Below are positions 10,785 to 21,519 of a stretch of DNA of 64,000 nt, piece after piece. The stretch is from assembly GCA_019054805.1 (NCBI GenBank), contig JAHQIY010000015.1:2178001-2242000 (forward strand), read 5' to 3'. Within the stretch, counting starts at the first letter, position 1. Each line of letters starts with the position of its first letter. The translations under genes were made by a program, and so were the position numbers. This stretch comes from Brachionus manjavacas. Its lineage: Eukaryota > Rotifera > Eurotatoria > Ploima > Brachionidae. The notes below the pieces were generated by a model. That model was not told the origin of the DNA. It made no database searches and saw nothing but the letters and a program-made list of their open reading frames with translations.

Positions 10785-10820
10785 TTACCGAGCTAATGCT
10801 CCTTCAAAATAAAAAAATAT
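10785..10820 (-). repeat. LINE 3' end hairpin copy
   Basis: ACCGAGCTAATGCTCCTTCA is a copy of the GAGC-N4-GCTC hairpin family that ends minus-strand LINE copies at 14.9, 15.5, 28.7 and 45.1 kb. Confidence 0.55.
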
Positions 10821-10949
10821 CTAATCCACTTTTAAAAATTGGAACGACAATTCAATTTGAACAAAAGATTTAAGTACTAGATAAAATATTATTTACCAGA
10901 TAACAATTTCCTGATCGATCGGATTTCTGACAACTGGAACTTTTTATCA

Positions 10950-11175
10950 GAAGAGGTTAGGCAAGCCAAAACACCATGGCAAGTTACAAAACTTCTGATC
11001 TTACTAGAAAATTAAATGGAATCATGAAGGAACCAGGAAGTATTCGTGTTTGGCTAACATCTGGAATTGCTTTTCCACTCTCTAAAGGCAAGGACCTATA
11101 AGTATATTACAAAAATCCTAACAGCTGTGATCACAAACAGAGATGTCAACGTTACTTTCTTTACATTCAAAGATT
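10950..11175 (+). mobile_element. Non-LTR reverse transcriptase fragment
   Basis: The plus strand reads LNGIMKEPGSIRVWLTSGIA, followed by LSKGKD and, after a frame change, ILTAVITNR. This follows the RT domain 0-2 pattern LxxIxxxPxxxPxWLTxGIxxLLPKxxD...YKILTxxITxR of R4/NeSL/CRE-like LINEs. Stops and frameshifts make it a dead fragment. The clade is uncertain. Confidence 0.6.
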
Positions 11176-11984
11176 TTCTTTATTCAGGGTAAATAACGAA
11201 AAAGTAAGTGTTATGACCCAAGTCTTGACATGTTTCTATATATATTTAGAGCTGCACGTTCTAAGATTAACTGCAGTTGGAACAAATGTTCTAACTTCCT
11301 TTAAAACCACTACATTATTGTTATAACTTCGGATGGCATTAAAAAAACTTTTAACTAAATTAAATTGTTTTATTAATTTCTTGGCTTAAATCCCTAAATC
11401 CAAAAACCGAGGCTTTACATAAGGAAAGTCTGAGGCTACTAAATATGCTTTACTGATATTTAAAATATAATAAATTTTTAAAATATCAAAATATGAAATA
11501 AAAATTTTCTTTATATCGTTATTCAGCGTTAACATGTCTGATTACAAACCATTTACAAAAGTATGGAATATTACCAAACGAATAAAATGAATATTATTCG
11601 GTCAAGAATAAAAAGTACTGATGAACATTCTTAACAGGCGAGGTATTGGATTTGACAAGATTTTTGCAAAGAAAAATTTATGATAAAATTTCAAAATTTT
11701 AAACATGCTCAAAATTTATTAAGTGCGTAATTGATTGCATTGAAGATTTCAAAATTATTTAAGCTTCAAATGCCATATTTTTGAATTGTAAAAAAGAGGA
11801 TAGCCGCCTGTAATCTTGCAAATAATGAAATAACGCATTTTAAATATTTTGAGCATTTTCGAAATTTTGAAATATGATCATAAATTTTACATTGCTCAAG
11901 ATTTTTTTTTCTATTTATTATTTTTCAAATCTATAAAGTAAAAAATTAAACAGAATGATAAAATCTAATTCTCGCCTTCAATAA

Positions 11985-12285
11985 AATATAACCATTTGAT
12001 AGTTTTTCATTTTAAATTATTGTTCATAAATTGAAATTATTTTTTTAATTTTATTTAAAAATTTTGCAAAAAAAATTCAAACAACGCAAATGGCTATATG
12101 ATGTTTACAGAAGTGAGTGCAACAGTTTTTTAACCTTTTGTCAAAACAAATATGAGTTCTTCAGCTTCTTTCATAAAAAGTTAATTTAATTCCTATTAGT
12201 TATTTTAGTTAAATAAAATTAAAAAAAATAATTTTAATTAATGAACAATAATTTATAATTAAAAACTATCAAATGATTATATTTA
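11985..12285. repeat. Foldback repeat with ~45-bp arms
   Basis: AACCATTTGATAGTTTTTCA and the sequence following it to about 12030 is mirrored at 12240-12285 (ATGAACAATAATTTATAATT, AAAACTATCAAATGATTATA). A one-armed relative is at 30.13-30.19 kb (TTTAATAAAATCATTTGATA), so this is a dispersed family. Confidence 0.6.
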
Positions 12286-12305
12286 TTTGATAGTTTATAT
12301 ATAAT

Positions 12306-12345
12306 AGGCGGATGGGTAGGAGCCGCTGCCGCGGTGGCCTTTTTT
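12306..12345 (+). other. Isolated GC-rich patch followed by T-run
   Basis: GGCGGATGGGTAGGAGCCGC then TGCCGCGGTGGCC, ending in eight Ts, stands out from its AT-rich surroundings. It has no coding frame and no tRNA fold that I can see. It may be the end of a transposed Pol III transcript or a transposon end. Confidence 0.35.
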
Positions 12346-13479
12346 TTGTGTTACTTTTTTATTAGAACCGCTGTAAAAGAAGCTTGGCTTTTTAATTTAA
12401 ATTGATTTTATATTTGTTCTTGTTATTTTGATCATTTGTGGAATAAAAAATAAAATGTAAAAAATCTGTTTTCAGATTTGAAATTACATTTATAATGACG
12501 ACATAAACTAATGACGATTTATTACTTCCTTTCTAATATTTTTTTTTAACTTATTATCAGGCAGATCAACTTTTTAAAGAAATTTTTAATACAATGTGAT
12601 ATTTGCGATTGAGTCGATTAATCGATTTGTCTCAAAAATTTTCTGAAGTTTTATCTAACTGAGATTGATTTGCTCTTGTTAACCTCATTGGGATTAATAG
12701 AATAAAAATTCAAAATAAGATCAATTTTAAAAAAGTTAAATACCTTGATTTTTTTTTTGAAATCGGAAGGTAACAAAAATAAAAAGATAAATCTTTAAAT
12801 CATAAGCAAATTTAAAAAAAATTCAAAAAGTTAAGATTTTTAACTTCAAATATCTGATTTAATCTATTTAAAATATTACAGACTTAAGGCTTTCTATCTT
12901 AAAGTAAATTCAATATATCACCTTTTAACAATCTCATCAGAAGTTATATTGCCAATCTCAATTTATCTATGGTCTGAGTACATCTAAACTAAATCCCAAA
13001 ACATCAAAGTATCTCATCATTTGATTTTTTTTAATTTTTCATTTAATCAAAAGTTTTTTTAACAAGAGGGCTGAAAACTGCTTGTTATACCTAAATTAAT
13101 TTTCAAATGAATAAATTGTCTAAAAATCTTTAATTTCAACAACTTTATTTCCATCTGAAACTCTCATTTAATCTGAAACTGCAAAAAAACTATCTTCATG
13201 GCTTCTTATATCCTTTATGATCTTACTATTATTCCAAGGATTAACGGATCAAGAATAAAGTCTTTTAATCAAGACATTACAATTTAAAAAAAATTTTTTA
13301 AATCAAAATAAACGAACTGCTGCACTAAATTTACGATTTTTTATATTTTACTTTCGAAGCTAAGTAAATCATTCAAAGCAGATCTATTTTTTAAATAAAT
13401 TAAGAGACTTCTTTGTTGCAACTAAACCAAACATTTACCTTCCGTATTCTTTTCAAAAAATATTTTTATCTAAATTTTT

Positions 13480-13776
13480 TTAATATTTTTTAATAATAAT
13501 TATTTTATCTTCTCCATCTTTCAATCTTATCCATATCGTTCCATTTTTCGAAGTTTTGTCTATGTCAGTTTCTTCAGTTTCTTCATTATCAGAGTCTTCA
13601 TCTGAATCATATTCAGCATTAGGCTTATTTGTTGTTTCCATTTCATCTTCAAAATCATTATCAAAGTCATCATTATCCTCATAATCATCATCATCATCAT
13701 CAGAGTCTACTGATTGGGCATCATCCGCATTTCTAAGAAGTTCAAGGGCTTGTAAGGCAGCTTTTCGTCGAGACAT
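13480..13776 (-). CDS. Small acidic protein, possible piggyBac transposase N-terminus
   Basis: ATG-initiated frame of 98 residues. It has a short helical start (MSRRKAALQALELLRNAD), a long Asp/Glu run (residues about 24-45), a second acidic stretch (YDSDEDSDNEETEETD), then NGTIWIRLKDGED and a basic end. An acidic N-terminus followed by a GT-x-W motif is common just before the catalytic domain of piggyBac transposases, and TTAA-flanked inverted ends surround it. No catalytic Asp motif follows. It could equally be a small host nuclear protein. I do not assign a function. Confidence 0.4.
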   Translation of the reverse strand: MSRRKAALQALELLRNADDAQSVDSDDDDDDYEDNDDFDNDFEDEMETTNKPNAEYDSDEDSDNEETEETDIDKTSKNGTIWIRLKDGEDKIIIIKKY

Positions 13777-14107
13777 GGTTCATAAAATTGTAATTTATAA
13801 AAGGAATTATTTAATATAAGTAGATTTTGAAATTTAAAGCATAATTAGCTTGGTCTTCAATTTATTTTTAAAAAAAAAGAAAATATTTCTGTTGGGTCCA
13901 AAAAAACCCTCTTGGGCCTTAACGTATAAATTATTTTTTTTGCAGAAAAATTAAAAGATTTTAAAACAAAAATGAATTAATTATTATATTTTTTTGATTT
14001 TAGATTTGATGAAAAAAAAATTGTCAAAAATGATTAAATATATTGAGCAAAGAGCAAAATAAGCATCAAAAAGGGTCTTTAAAACCCCGTGGTCCTTTGA
14101 GTGTTAA

Positions 14108-14880
14108 ATCATTTTTTGAAGATTATCAAGGCTCAGATAACCCAAACCATTTTGCACAATTCAAAACTTTATACGGCAAAGAATGATTTAATCTAATTAG
14201 TTTTAATATTTAAAAACAAAACGAAATCGATTATTAATTATTTTTAATTACAAAAATTTTATTTTTGACTTAAACTTGACCAAAACAGCTCTAATGAAGT
14301 CATTTAAATAGTTATTATTAGAAAAAAATTGAGAGGCTTATTGACTAATTTTGATTTTTAAATTCGACAAGACAAATGGAGATACAGTAAATATTTGCTT
14401 TTTTAAGTTGAGCTAAAACTCAGAAATTCAGCTTTGGTGAATGCATCGTCTACCATCTAATCCATGTTGTAATTAATTTTACCATAACCATATACATTAA
14501 AAAGAGTTGTTCAAGAATTAACTGTTTACAACTTGTAAACAAGTTTTAAATTTAATTTATACGCTGAATTAAAATTAAAGAAAAAGAAAATTTTAAATGG
14601 GCTATTTATTAAAATTTTCAAATTTGATGCGATATGAAACAAAACACAAAAAATTTAAAAATATTTAAAAAAAATAAAATTTATTGTTTTAAGTTAACTT
14701 CGATTATAGAGTAGCACTAAGACTAGATATCATTATTTTAAAACTAATTTTATCAAAAAATTAAGCTGTCAAATGCGAAATTTTGTTGTAGTTGCATCAA
14801 ACTACGGTGACTTGATTAATTTCGTGGATGATGAAGAGATAGTATTTGAAATTCAAACAATAAACACTGATTTATTTATT
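14108..14880. other. No gene seen
   Basis: AT-rich sequence without a supported exon or recognisable repeat. Confidence 0.4.
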
Positions 14881-14881
14881 T

Positions 14882-15120
14882 GTAAATCTGTACCGAGCTA
14901 TTGCTCCTTCAGAATAAAAAATTATTAGAATAAAAAAAAGAAGGGAATACAAGAACTTGTCAAAAAGCGATCGAGCGACAACTTATCCGCAATTGTGGGG
15001 TGAGACACAACTTTTTTACAAAACGGACAACAGGAAATAGGAACACTCTAGATGCGGTGACTAAGAGCGTCACTACTACAAGCATTTTTAAAAAAAGAAT
15101 CAACAAGCTACTGAGTTAAA
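14882..15120 (-). mobile_element. LINE 3' end (hairpin tail copy)
   Basis: ACCGAGCTATTGCTCCTTCA next to TTTATTTATTTGTAAAT is, on the minus strand, a hairpin plus (AAAT)n tail. The sequence just upstream on the minus strand has fragments such as VVARSLFDKFLYSLL that may be the C-terminus of ORF2, but it is badly frameshifted. Confidence 0.5.
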
Positions 15121-15454
15121 ATATTTTATAAAAACTCTTTGTTTAATGGAGTTAAATTTAAAAAATTTTCTTGCATCTAAAAATAGGATATTCAAAAATA
15201 TGTAAAAAAAGTTATTGGTAATCATTTGTAAGATTGCTAGCTTCGAGATTTCTTTCAAAGTTAATCTTTATCTGGCATTTTCTATCATGTGTAAGTTTTA
15301 TGTTACAGGCTTTTAGGAGCATTCTAGTCTTACTAATCTTCCTTACACCAAATCATTTAAGTAATATTGGTAATTTTTTTAAGCATTTTTTAAATTATAC
15401 TATTTAATATAATTATCATCCATTATATAAAGATCAAACACTTTTATTATTTTT

Positions 15455-16015
15455 GTTTTTTTATTTGTTAATCTGTGCCGAGCGAATGCTCCTTCAGAAT
15501 AAAAATACATAAAAAAAGTTAAAAATAAAGTAAAATAAGATAAAATTAAAAAAAAAAAGGAAAAATAAGTCAAATTTTTTTACTGACAGATAAAATTTAA
15601 TACTTACCATCTAAATCATTATACTAAGCAAATAAATATTTCAGACACAAGCCAAAAAAGTCTGGGGTCGCTCAAAATGGAACTAAATCGTTCTTTTGAG
15701 CCTAACGAATGGAAAAAACAAATAAAATGAAAAAAATAAAAAATACAAACTAGTTTTAAAAGAAATGAAAAAAAAGCACTTTTTTTAGGGGTCAGATCTG
15801 ATTTTTTTGCTTGAGCATGATAACAAAATGAGCGCAAAGTCGAACTGCGAACGAATAAAGCTTTTGAAAATGATTTTACAAATTGACAATGAGTTTTTAA
15901 GTCCAAGAGCTTTAATTCTGCGAAAAAGATCGATTCTGTACGACACCTTGGTGTTGATATTTTCGAACAGTTTCTTGAAGCACAGCTTACGATCGAATTG
16001 GATCCTAACCTAAAG
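15455..16015 (-). mobile_element. CR1-like LINE, RT thumb region to 3' tail
   Basis: On the minus strand 16015-15790 reads KVSYRIDLFRRIKALGL, NSLSICKIIFKSFIRS and QFDFALILLS. This is the thumb/C-terminal pattern of CR1/Jockey ORF2 (RL..LR.L...S...I..IYKSFIRS.FDY). About 300 bp later comes the GAGC-GCTC hairpin (GCCGAGCGAATGCTCCTTCA at 15478) and a T-rich (A-rich on the element strand) tail. The coding part is broken. Confidence 0.75.
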
Positions 16016-16625
16016 AATCAGCCTTTTATTTTAAAAACTTTCTATTGATGCTTGTTTATCATAGTTACTTGTACTTGAAACACACAATTAAAGAATAGAT
16101 GTAGGCTTGCTGACGGTTTTCTTTGAAAATGTTTCTTTTGAATAAATATCTGATCATATATTCTAAAATCAGTATTATTAACTTTATTATCATAGAACAA
16201 AAAATTCCTTAATTTCTTTTAATTGATAGAGATTTTTGAAAGATAATGATAAAAGCTGATTCGAAAAAAAAGATAGCAAAATAAAAGAAGACTTTCGGTT
16301 TAGAGGAAAATCAATAAAGCATTTGACTTAATTGTTGTCTTGATTGATTATGAATTGAAAAAGTATCAAACAAAAATGTTATTTGACGTCTTTTTTGTTT
16401 AGTTATTTATTTGAGACTTGATATTTTGCAGTCATTGAAGTCAAGTGTTTTTATAAAAAGAAATATAAATGTTAGAAAAAAATCTACCGGAGAATTTTCT
16501 TGCACTTTATTTTGTAATGAAACTAAATTTCTTGCACTAAATTAAATTTTTTTTTTTTTTTTTTTCAATTTTAAATTGTCTATGAGGCTGAAATTAATAA
16601 TAATAATAATAATTAATTACAAAAT
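16016..16625. other. No gene seen
   Basis: AT-rich sequence with a short (AAT)n run near 16595 and a T homopolymer near 16545. No exon supported. Confidence 0.4.
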
Positions 16626-16631
16626 ATTCCT

Positions 16632-16722
16632 AACAGGCTGGCTGAAAAGAAGGCACTACGCCGTTCGGAGCTGCCAAGAGCAACTATTCCCTCTAAATTA
16701 TATATTAAATAAATAAATAAAA
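16632..16722 (+). repeat. Short dispersed repeat, best-preserved copy with AAAT tail
   Basis: GGCTGAAAAGAAGGCACTAC, GCCGTTCGGAGCTGCCAAG and CTCTAAATTAT are followed by TTAAATAAATAAATAAA. This is the clearest copy of the family also at 3.3, 4.2 and 29.4 kb. The core is about 60 bp with a retroposon-like tail. Confidence 0.6.
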
Positions 16723-17584
16723 AATAATTTTGTAATGAAACTAAAAATTAATTAAAAACAAAATGCTTTCGTCTTTTTAAAATCAAAGATGAAAGTATCC
16801 GTCATTCTAAAACATGAAAATTTGCATAATTTCTAAAGTAATCAAATTAGAAATCAGCATAATCAGCATTTTTAATTAAAGACTAAACTAAAATTCAATT
16901 TTAATTTAATTTATAAATTACGTAATCTGCTTTTTCTTTTCAATTATAAAATAATACTTTAACATGAACCTGATTTAATACTTAAATTATCGATCTTTCT
17001 TTCTGTCCATTAGGCTACTCTTTACTAAGCCTATTAAAATAGATCATCATTTAATTGCTCAGTATATAAAGGACTAAATTTAAAATAAACAAATGTTAGA
17101 TATCAGTTAGAAAAAAAATTAGATCTGTCGAGTGTAAAATTGATAATTGCGATCTCTTTAGTTCATTTGAGGTTAAAACATTTTAGCATTAATTGTTAAA
17201 GAAGTATTTAGTTTCGAGAGATCTATTAGTAATTCTTTATTTTGACTGGAGTTAATGGTTTGATTTAATTTAAGTGTAAACTATTCAACTAACAGTAAAA
17301 ATAAGAAAATACAAAAATTTGATTAGTTTAGTTAAAAATAATGAGCTAAGTCAAGTATCATGGAGAATTTTTTGCTCATGATCTACTAAATAGAGATTAA
17401 ATCTAAATTAAATACCAAAATATTTAGTATCTTTTTTTTCTTAAAAAACAATTATTCAAATAATCTATTAAATAAAAAATACTAACTATGAAAAAATGTA
17501 CTTTATCAAAGTAAATTACACCAAAAAATAATTTTTTTAAATTGCGATAATAATTTTATTTTTTTTAAAATACAATTTGGCTTA
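16723..17584. other. No gene seen
   Basis: AT-rich spacer without supported exons. Confidence 0.4.
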
Positions 17585-17635
17585 TGTCCTGGCAGTTTGG
17601 AAAGCAACTTAGTCTTTCCTTTCAGTCAACTATTA
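17585..17635 (-). repeat. Short dispersed repeat, reverse copy
   Basis: CTGGCAGTTTGGAAAGCAAC, then TAGTCTTTCCTTTCAG, is the reverse complement of the CTGAAAGGAAGGACTAAGTC...CCAAACTGCCAGG core. Confidence 0.5.
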
Positions 17636-17773
17636 TTAGTTTATATTAATTAAAAATAAACAAAATAAATATATTTCCATGTTAAAAATTTATTTAAAAA
17701 ATGAAAAAGTTAAAGAAATTTTTTTTTTAGTTCATTTATTTAGACAATACCAATATTTTCTTTTCATCATTAT

Positions 17774-17902
17774 TTACTCACATTGCTTACATATTTCTTG
17801 CACCTGAGTGACTTGTAAATCCAATCTTGATCGATTCGAAACTTCTTCATCTGAATATATTCCCTTTGGAACCAAATCAACCTTTTGAGTTATAAAGCGG
17901 CG
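17774..17902 (-). CDS. Orphan terminal exon of an unrecognised protein
   Basis: After a good acceptor (AAAATTTAG at 17903) the minus strand is open for 42 residues to a TAA: RRFITQKVDLVPKGIYSDEE, then VSNRSRLDLQVTQVQEICKQ, ending CE. Composition and codon use look like real coding sequence against the AT-rich background, and a stop directly before the acceptor rules out continuity upstream. Two strong donor-like sites (GTAAGC and GTGAGT) lie near the end, so it may be an internal exon ending earlier. I could not find the preceding exon or recognise the family. Confidence 0.35.
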   Translation of the reverse strand, partial: RRFITQKVDLVPKGIYSDEEVSNRSRLDLQVTQVQEICKQCE

Positions 17903-18384
17903 CTAAATTTTTTCATTAAAAACCACAAGGACGATGATAATAAAAAAAAAGTTTGAATAAATGTTTAGGCTAATATTAGACTAATGTGATTCTTTAATGT
18001 TTGGTGTTGAATATTTTAAAAAAAAGATTTAAAGATTTTATTATTTGAATGACTCTTGTGATTTATCCACATGTTAAAAATAATTATTTTTAATTTTATG
18101 GAAACATTTTAAAAACTGAATTTTGAAAGCCAAAAATTTAATTTTTTATTTAATTTACAAAAAAAAAATTGCCGATAATCCTAAGTTTTAATTTAAAAAG
18201 AAAAAGTTTCATCAAAGTTAATACTAAATAATTTTCTTTATAAATTAAAAGTCAGTGTATTTAATGTTGAAGGGCAAAATGCCATTTAAAATAGATTCAA
18301 CAAAATAGTGACTTCAGCTCAATCGAGGCAAAATTTTAGCCACCATCACCAATTCAAAAACATGGTGTTCCAAAAAAAAAATAA

Positions 18385-19400
18385 AAAAAGAGCTTTTACT
18401 TTTAAATCTTTATTCAAACAATAAAAATTGGTTTCTTAACTGACTAAAAAAAAGCTTTAAATTTCCAAGGCAGTATAGAATGAAACGCCATCCATTTAAG
18501 TTTATATTATATGAAAAAAAATAAAATTAAAATAAATTCTTATATTACGACTTGTACTTCATGCAACTGGTTGGCGCCTCACCTTTCTCTATATACAATC
18601 TTGTAACTATATATTCGAAATTTTCTATCTTTAGTTAAATTTGTAACTACATTTTCTGTAAATTATTTTCTATTTATCATTTTCTTTACCTTTAATGTTC
18701 TTTATAATCTTATTAAATATCTGTAATGTCTCTAATAATTCTTTTTTCTTAATCAATTGTACCTATATGTGTAATTGCTCATCTCTTTTTAGTTTTTTAT
18801 ACTATTGTACCATTATTTAATTTATTTTTATTTATTTCTTATTAATGACAATATTTTTGAATTACTATAAATCTACTAAACACATCAATCTGTATAATCT
18901 CCCGTATTCGTAACCTCAGTTTGGTCTCTGTAACTTTCATTGTAGTTCCTTAAATTATCTCTCGATTTTTGCGCGATTAGCTACCATAGATGGCTTCCGA
19001 GTAAGCCATCTCCGCAAGCTCGCTTGCTGTAGCTTTTTATTATTATTATTATTTGTACTTTAAGTTGTTTTTGTAGCTATATTGAAGCAGATAGTTCTGG
19101 ATCTCATGAGCTAGTAATTCATGGTCTTGCTTGGTGATGATAAATTTTGGAAAAAGCTTGTTTGCTCTGAATTTGGGATTTTATCTTCTGATTACCTGAT
19201 TGAAGTATTATAAAACAGTAGTAGAATAATGATCTTATGAGTGGCATTTTTAGAATTCTGTTGATTTCATCTGCTTTCAAATGTTGCTTATAATTGATTT
19301 TAGGATCTAATTTGCCAAAAAAATAAAGAAAGTTTTGGCTTTTAAATCTTTATTAAAAAACTAAAAATTGCTTTCTAGACTGATTAGAAAAAAAATAGCT
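18385..19400. repeat. Pair of ~75-bp direct repeats flanking a LINE end
   Basis: TTTTAAATCTTTATTCAAAC, AAAAATTGGTTTCTTAACTG at 18398-18445 recurs as TTTTAAATCTTTATTAAAAA, AAAAATTGCTTTCTAGACTG at 19338-19385, in the same orientation. Between them lies a plus-strand LINE 3' end. Confidence 0.45.
18555..19062 (+). mobile_element. LINE 3' UTR with hairpin and (ATT)n tail
   Basis: The end is ATGGCTTCCGAGTAAGCCAT (a hairpin), then CGCAAGCTCGCTTGCTGTAG, then (TTA)n at 19043-19060. Hairpin plus trinucleotide tail is typical of CR1/I-group LINE 3' ends. I see no coding part. The left boundary is a guess. Confidence 0.5.
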
Positions 19401-19945
19401 TCATGAGTTTGAAATGAATTAGAGCCAAGATTGGGAGTGCTTGAGATGTTAAAATACGAATTAGTCAAAGTTGATTAAATATTCAAAAAGTATTTACGGT
19501 ATGAAAAGTAATCATTCGTTAAGCAATTGATTATTGTTGTTTTATAGATCAACTAAACAACAACAACAACAACGACAACAAAAACATCATTTTATAATAA
19601 CAATTTTATTGAGAAAAAAAAATACGTTTTTTAATTTTTATAACAAAAAATATAATTTGAGAAAAAAAAAAAAATTTAAAAATTCATTTCCTATGAATTA
19701 ATTTTAAACAATTTACAATTAAATGCATTCTTATTTATTTCCACGAACCCAAACGAATATAAAAAGAAAAAAGGAGAAACAAAAAAAAAGAATATTAAAA
19801 AGAAAAAACAAATTGAATTAAACCCAAATAAATATGAACATATAAAAATGAGAAGAAAAAATAGATAGGGTGAGAAAGAAGAGAGAAAAAAAATAATTGT
19901 AAACTGAAACACCTCTCACCTAATAAAACCTTATATTCAGTGTTT

Positions 19946-19971
19946 ATTAATTAATTAATTAATTAATTAAA
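19946..19971. repeat. (ATTA)n tract downstream of Pax6
   Basis: Five to six ATTA units just beyond the Pax6 stop. TAATTA is a homeodomain core site, so the tract could bind homeodomain proteins; it may equally be a simple repeat. Confidence 0.5.
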
Positions 19972-20078
19972 TAGGCATAATAATTTTTGTTTAGTATAGA
20001 AAACAAAATCAAAAAAAAAAGAAAGAAGAAAAAACACGGTCGAATAGTGAACTTGAAAAGAACATGAAAACAAAACAC

Positions 20079-21482
20079 TTAAGCCAAAATACTAGGATAC
20101 ATAAAATGACTCATGTTCATGTGATGATGCTGTGGGTTGTTCGAATAGGAATTGTTCATGGTGTTGTTTGGAATAGAGACGGCGGCCTGTTGATTGCTTT
20201 GATGCATCTGAGATTGATGCAAAGTGTGAGACTCTGGCGACATACTAGGTGCATATTGCTGGTACATGTTTCTTTGATTGGCGACCGCGGCGGCGGCCAA
20301 ATGACTCGAATTGGTCAAGTAGCTAGTGGACAATTGTTCGTACACTCTGGGATCACTGCTCATGAACGGATACGCCGACTGAGACTGCTGCAGGGTGCAT
20401 TGATTCATGGGGTTGGAGAAAGCGGCCATGTTGTACGAGTCGGCCATGGGATTGGCGAACGACTGCGAGTACATCGAATTGAAGTCCGACGCAGAGCTCA
20501 ATGCATTAGAGCTTCTCATGTGCAGCTGGTCGCTTTGGCTGGTCGAGGTGGCCGCGTTGGAGGCCGAGGACATGCATTGAAGATGCGAGGCCGAGTGCAT
20601 GATGGCATTGTTGGTGGCGGCGGCGGCGTTGGCGACAGCAGCGTTGGCTGCGCTGCCGATAGATGAGCCAGTGCTGTTGTTGTTTGATCGGCGCTGATTT
20701 CTGAGCTTTTCTTCGCGTCGCCACTTGGCCCGTCGGTTCGAGAACCAGACCTGGATGCGGGCCTCGGGCAGCGTTATCTTCTGGGCGAGCCTCTCGCGCG
20801 CATACACGTCCGGATAGTGTGTGCGCTCGAACTCTTTTTCCAACGCGTCGATCTGCTCCTGGGAAAACGAGGTCCTGTTGCGCTGCAGCTTGCGCTTTAG
20901 TCTGAGTCGGGCCTGGGTCTCTTCGTCCATTTCGGCCGCGGTGCCGAACCCTGCCGACTCGTCGTCTTCGTTCTCGCTGTTCAAATTGGAGCTGTCCAAG
21001 TCTTCTAAAAAATTTAACAACTTTTAGTTTTATCTCTAATCGAACAAAAGTGTCACGAAAGCTTATCTTGAAATATTAAAAATTAATTAGCCACAAATTG
21101 ACGGGGAGAGAGAGAAAGAGAGAGAGAGAGCAGAAAATGATGAAGATAAAAGTTTAATTAAAATATTGACAGACTTGGACTTAGAGAGCAGTGAAGTCAA
21201 TAACCGGTCAAACAAACAAAACAAAATCAACAGCAGCAACAACAACAACAACAAAAAGAAACATATTTGCTCACGCTTGACAGCACGTTATGAGAGGACG
21301 CGCACTGATTAATTTCAAATAATAGTCGCAATTTAACGGTAATTAAACTACTTAATTTGTTTCGAATTGAACGATTTTAAAAGTGGAATTTCAATTTCAA
21401 ATAAATCGAACGCAAATATCAATGTCTATTATATTATTCAGTAGGGCTTTGAGGAGGGGGATAGAAAAATATCACACTGTGC

Positions 21483-21519
<37 letters not shown>

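Larger units (their letters stand above)
10709..14107 (-). mobile_element. Possible piggyBac-type element bounded by TTAA (relic)
   Basis: TTAACACTAGAAGGACCGG starts at 10709. On the other strand TTAACACTCAAAGGACCACG starts at 14107. The two share 11 of the first 13 bases inside a TTAA duplication, the hallmark of piggyBac elements. A further GGCCCAAGAGGG / TTTTTTGGACCC segment at 13893-13925 repeats part of the 14.1 kb end, like subterminal repeats. The acidic ORF at 13480-13776 sits just inside the 14.1 kb end. Nothing resembling the DDD catalytic domain is left, and LINE fragments occupy part of the interior. The pairing of these ends is inference. Confidence 0.4.

Noticed and set aside
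20064-20666. 200-codon plus-strand frame opposite the Pax6 homeodomain exon
   Set aside because: Antisense to a certain coding exon and without recognisable features.
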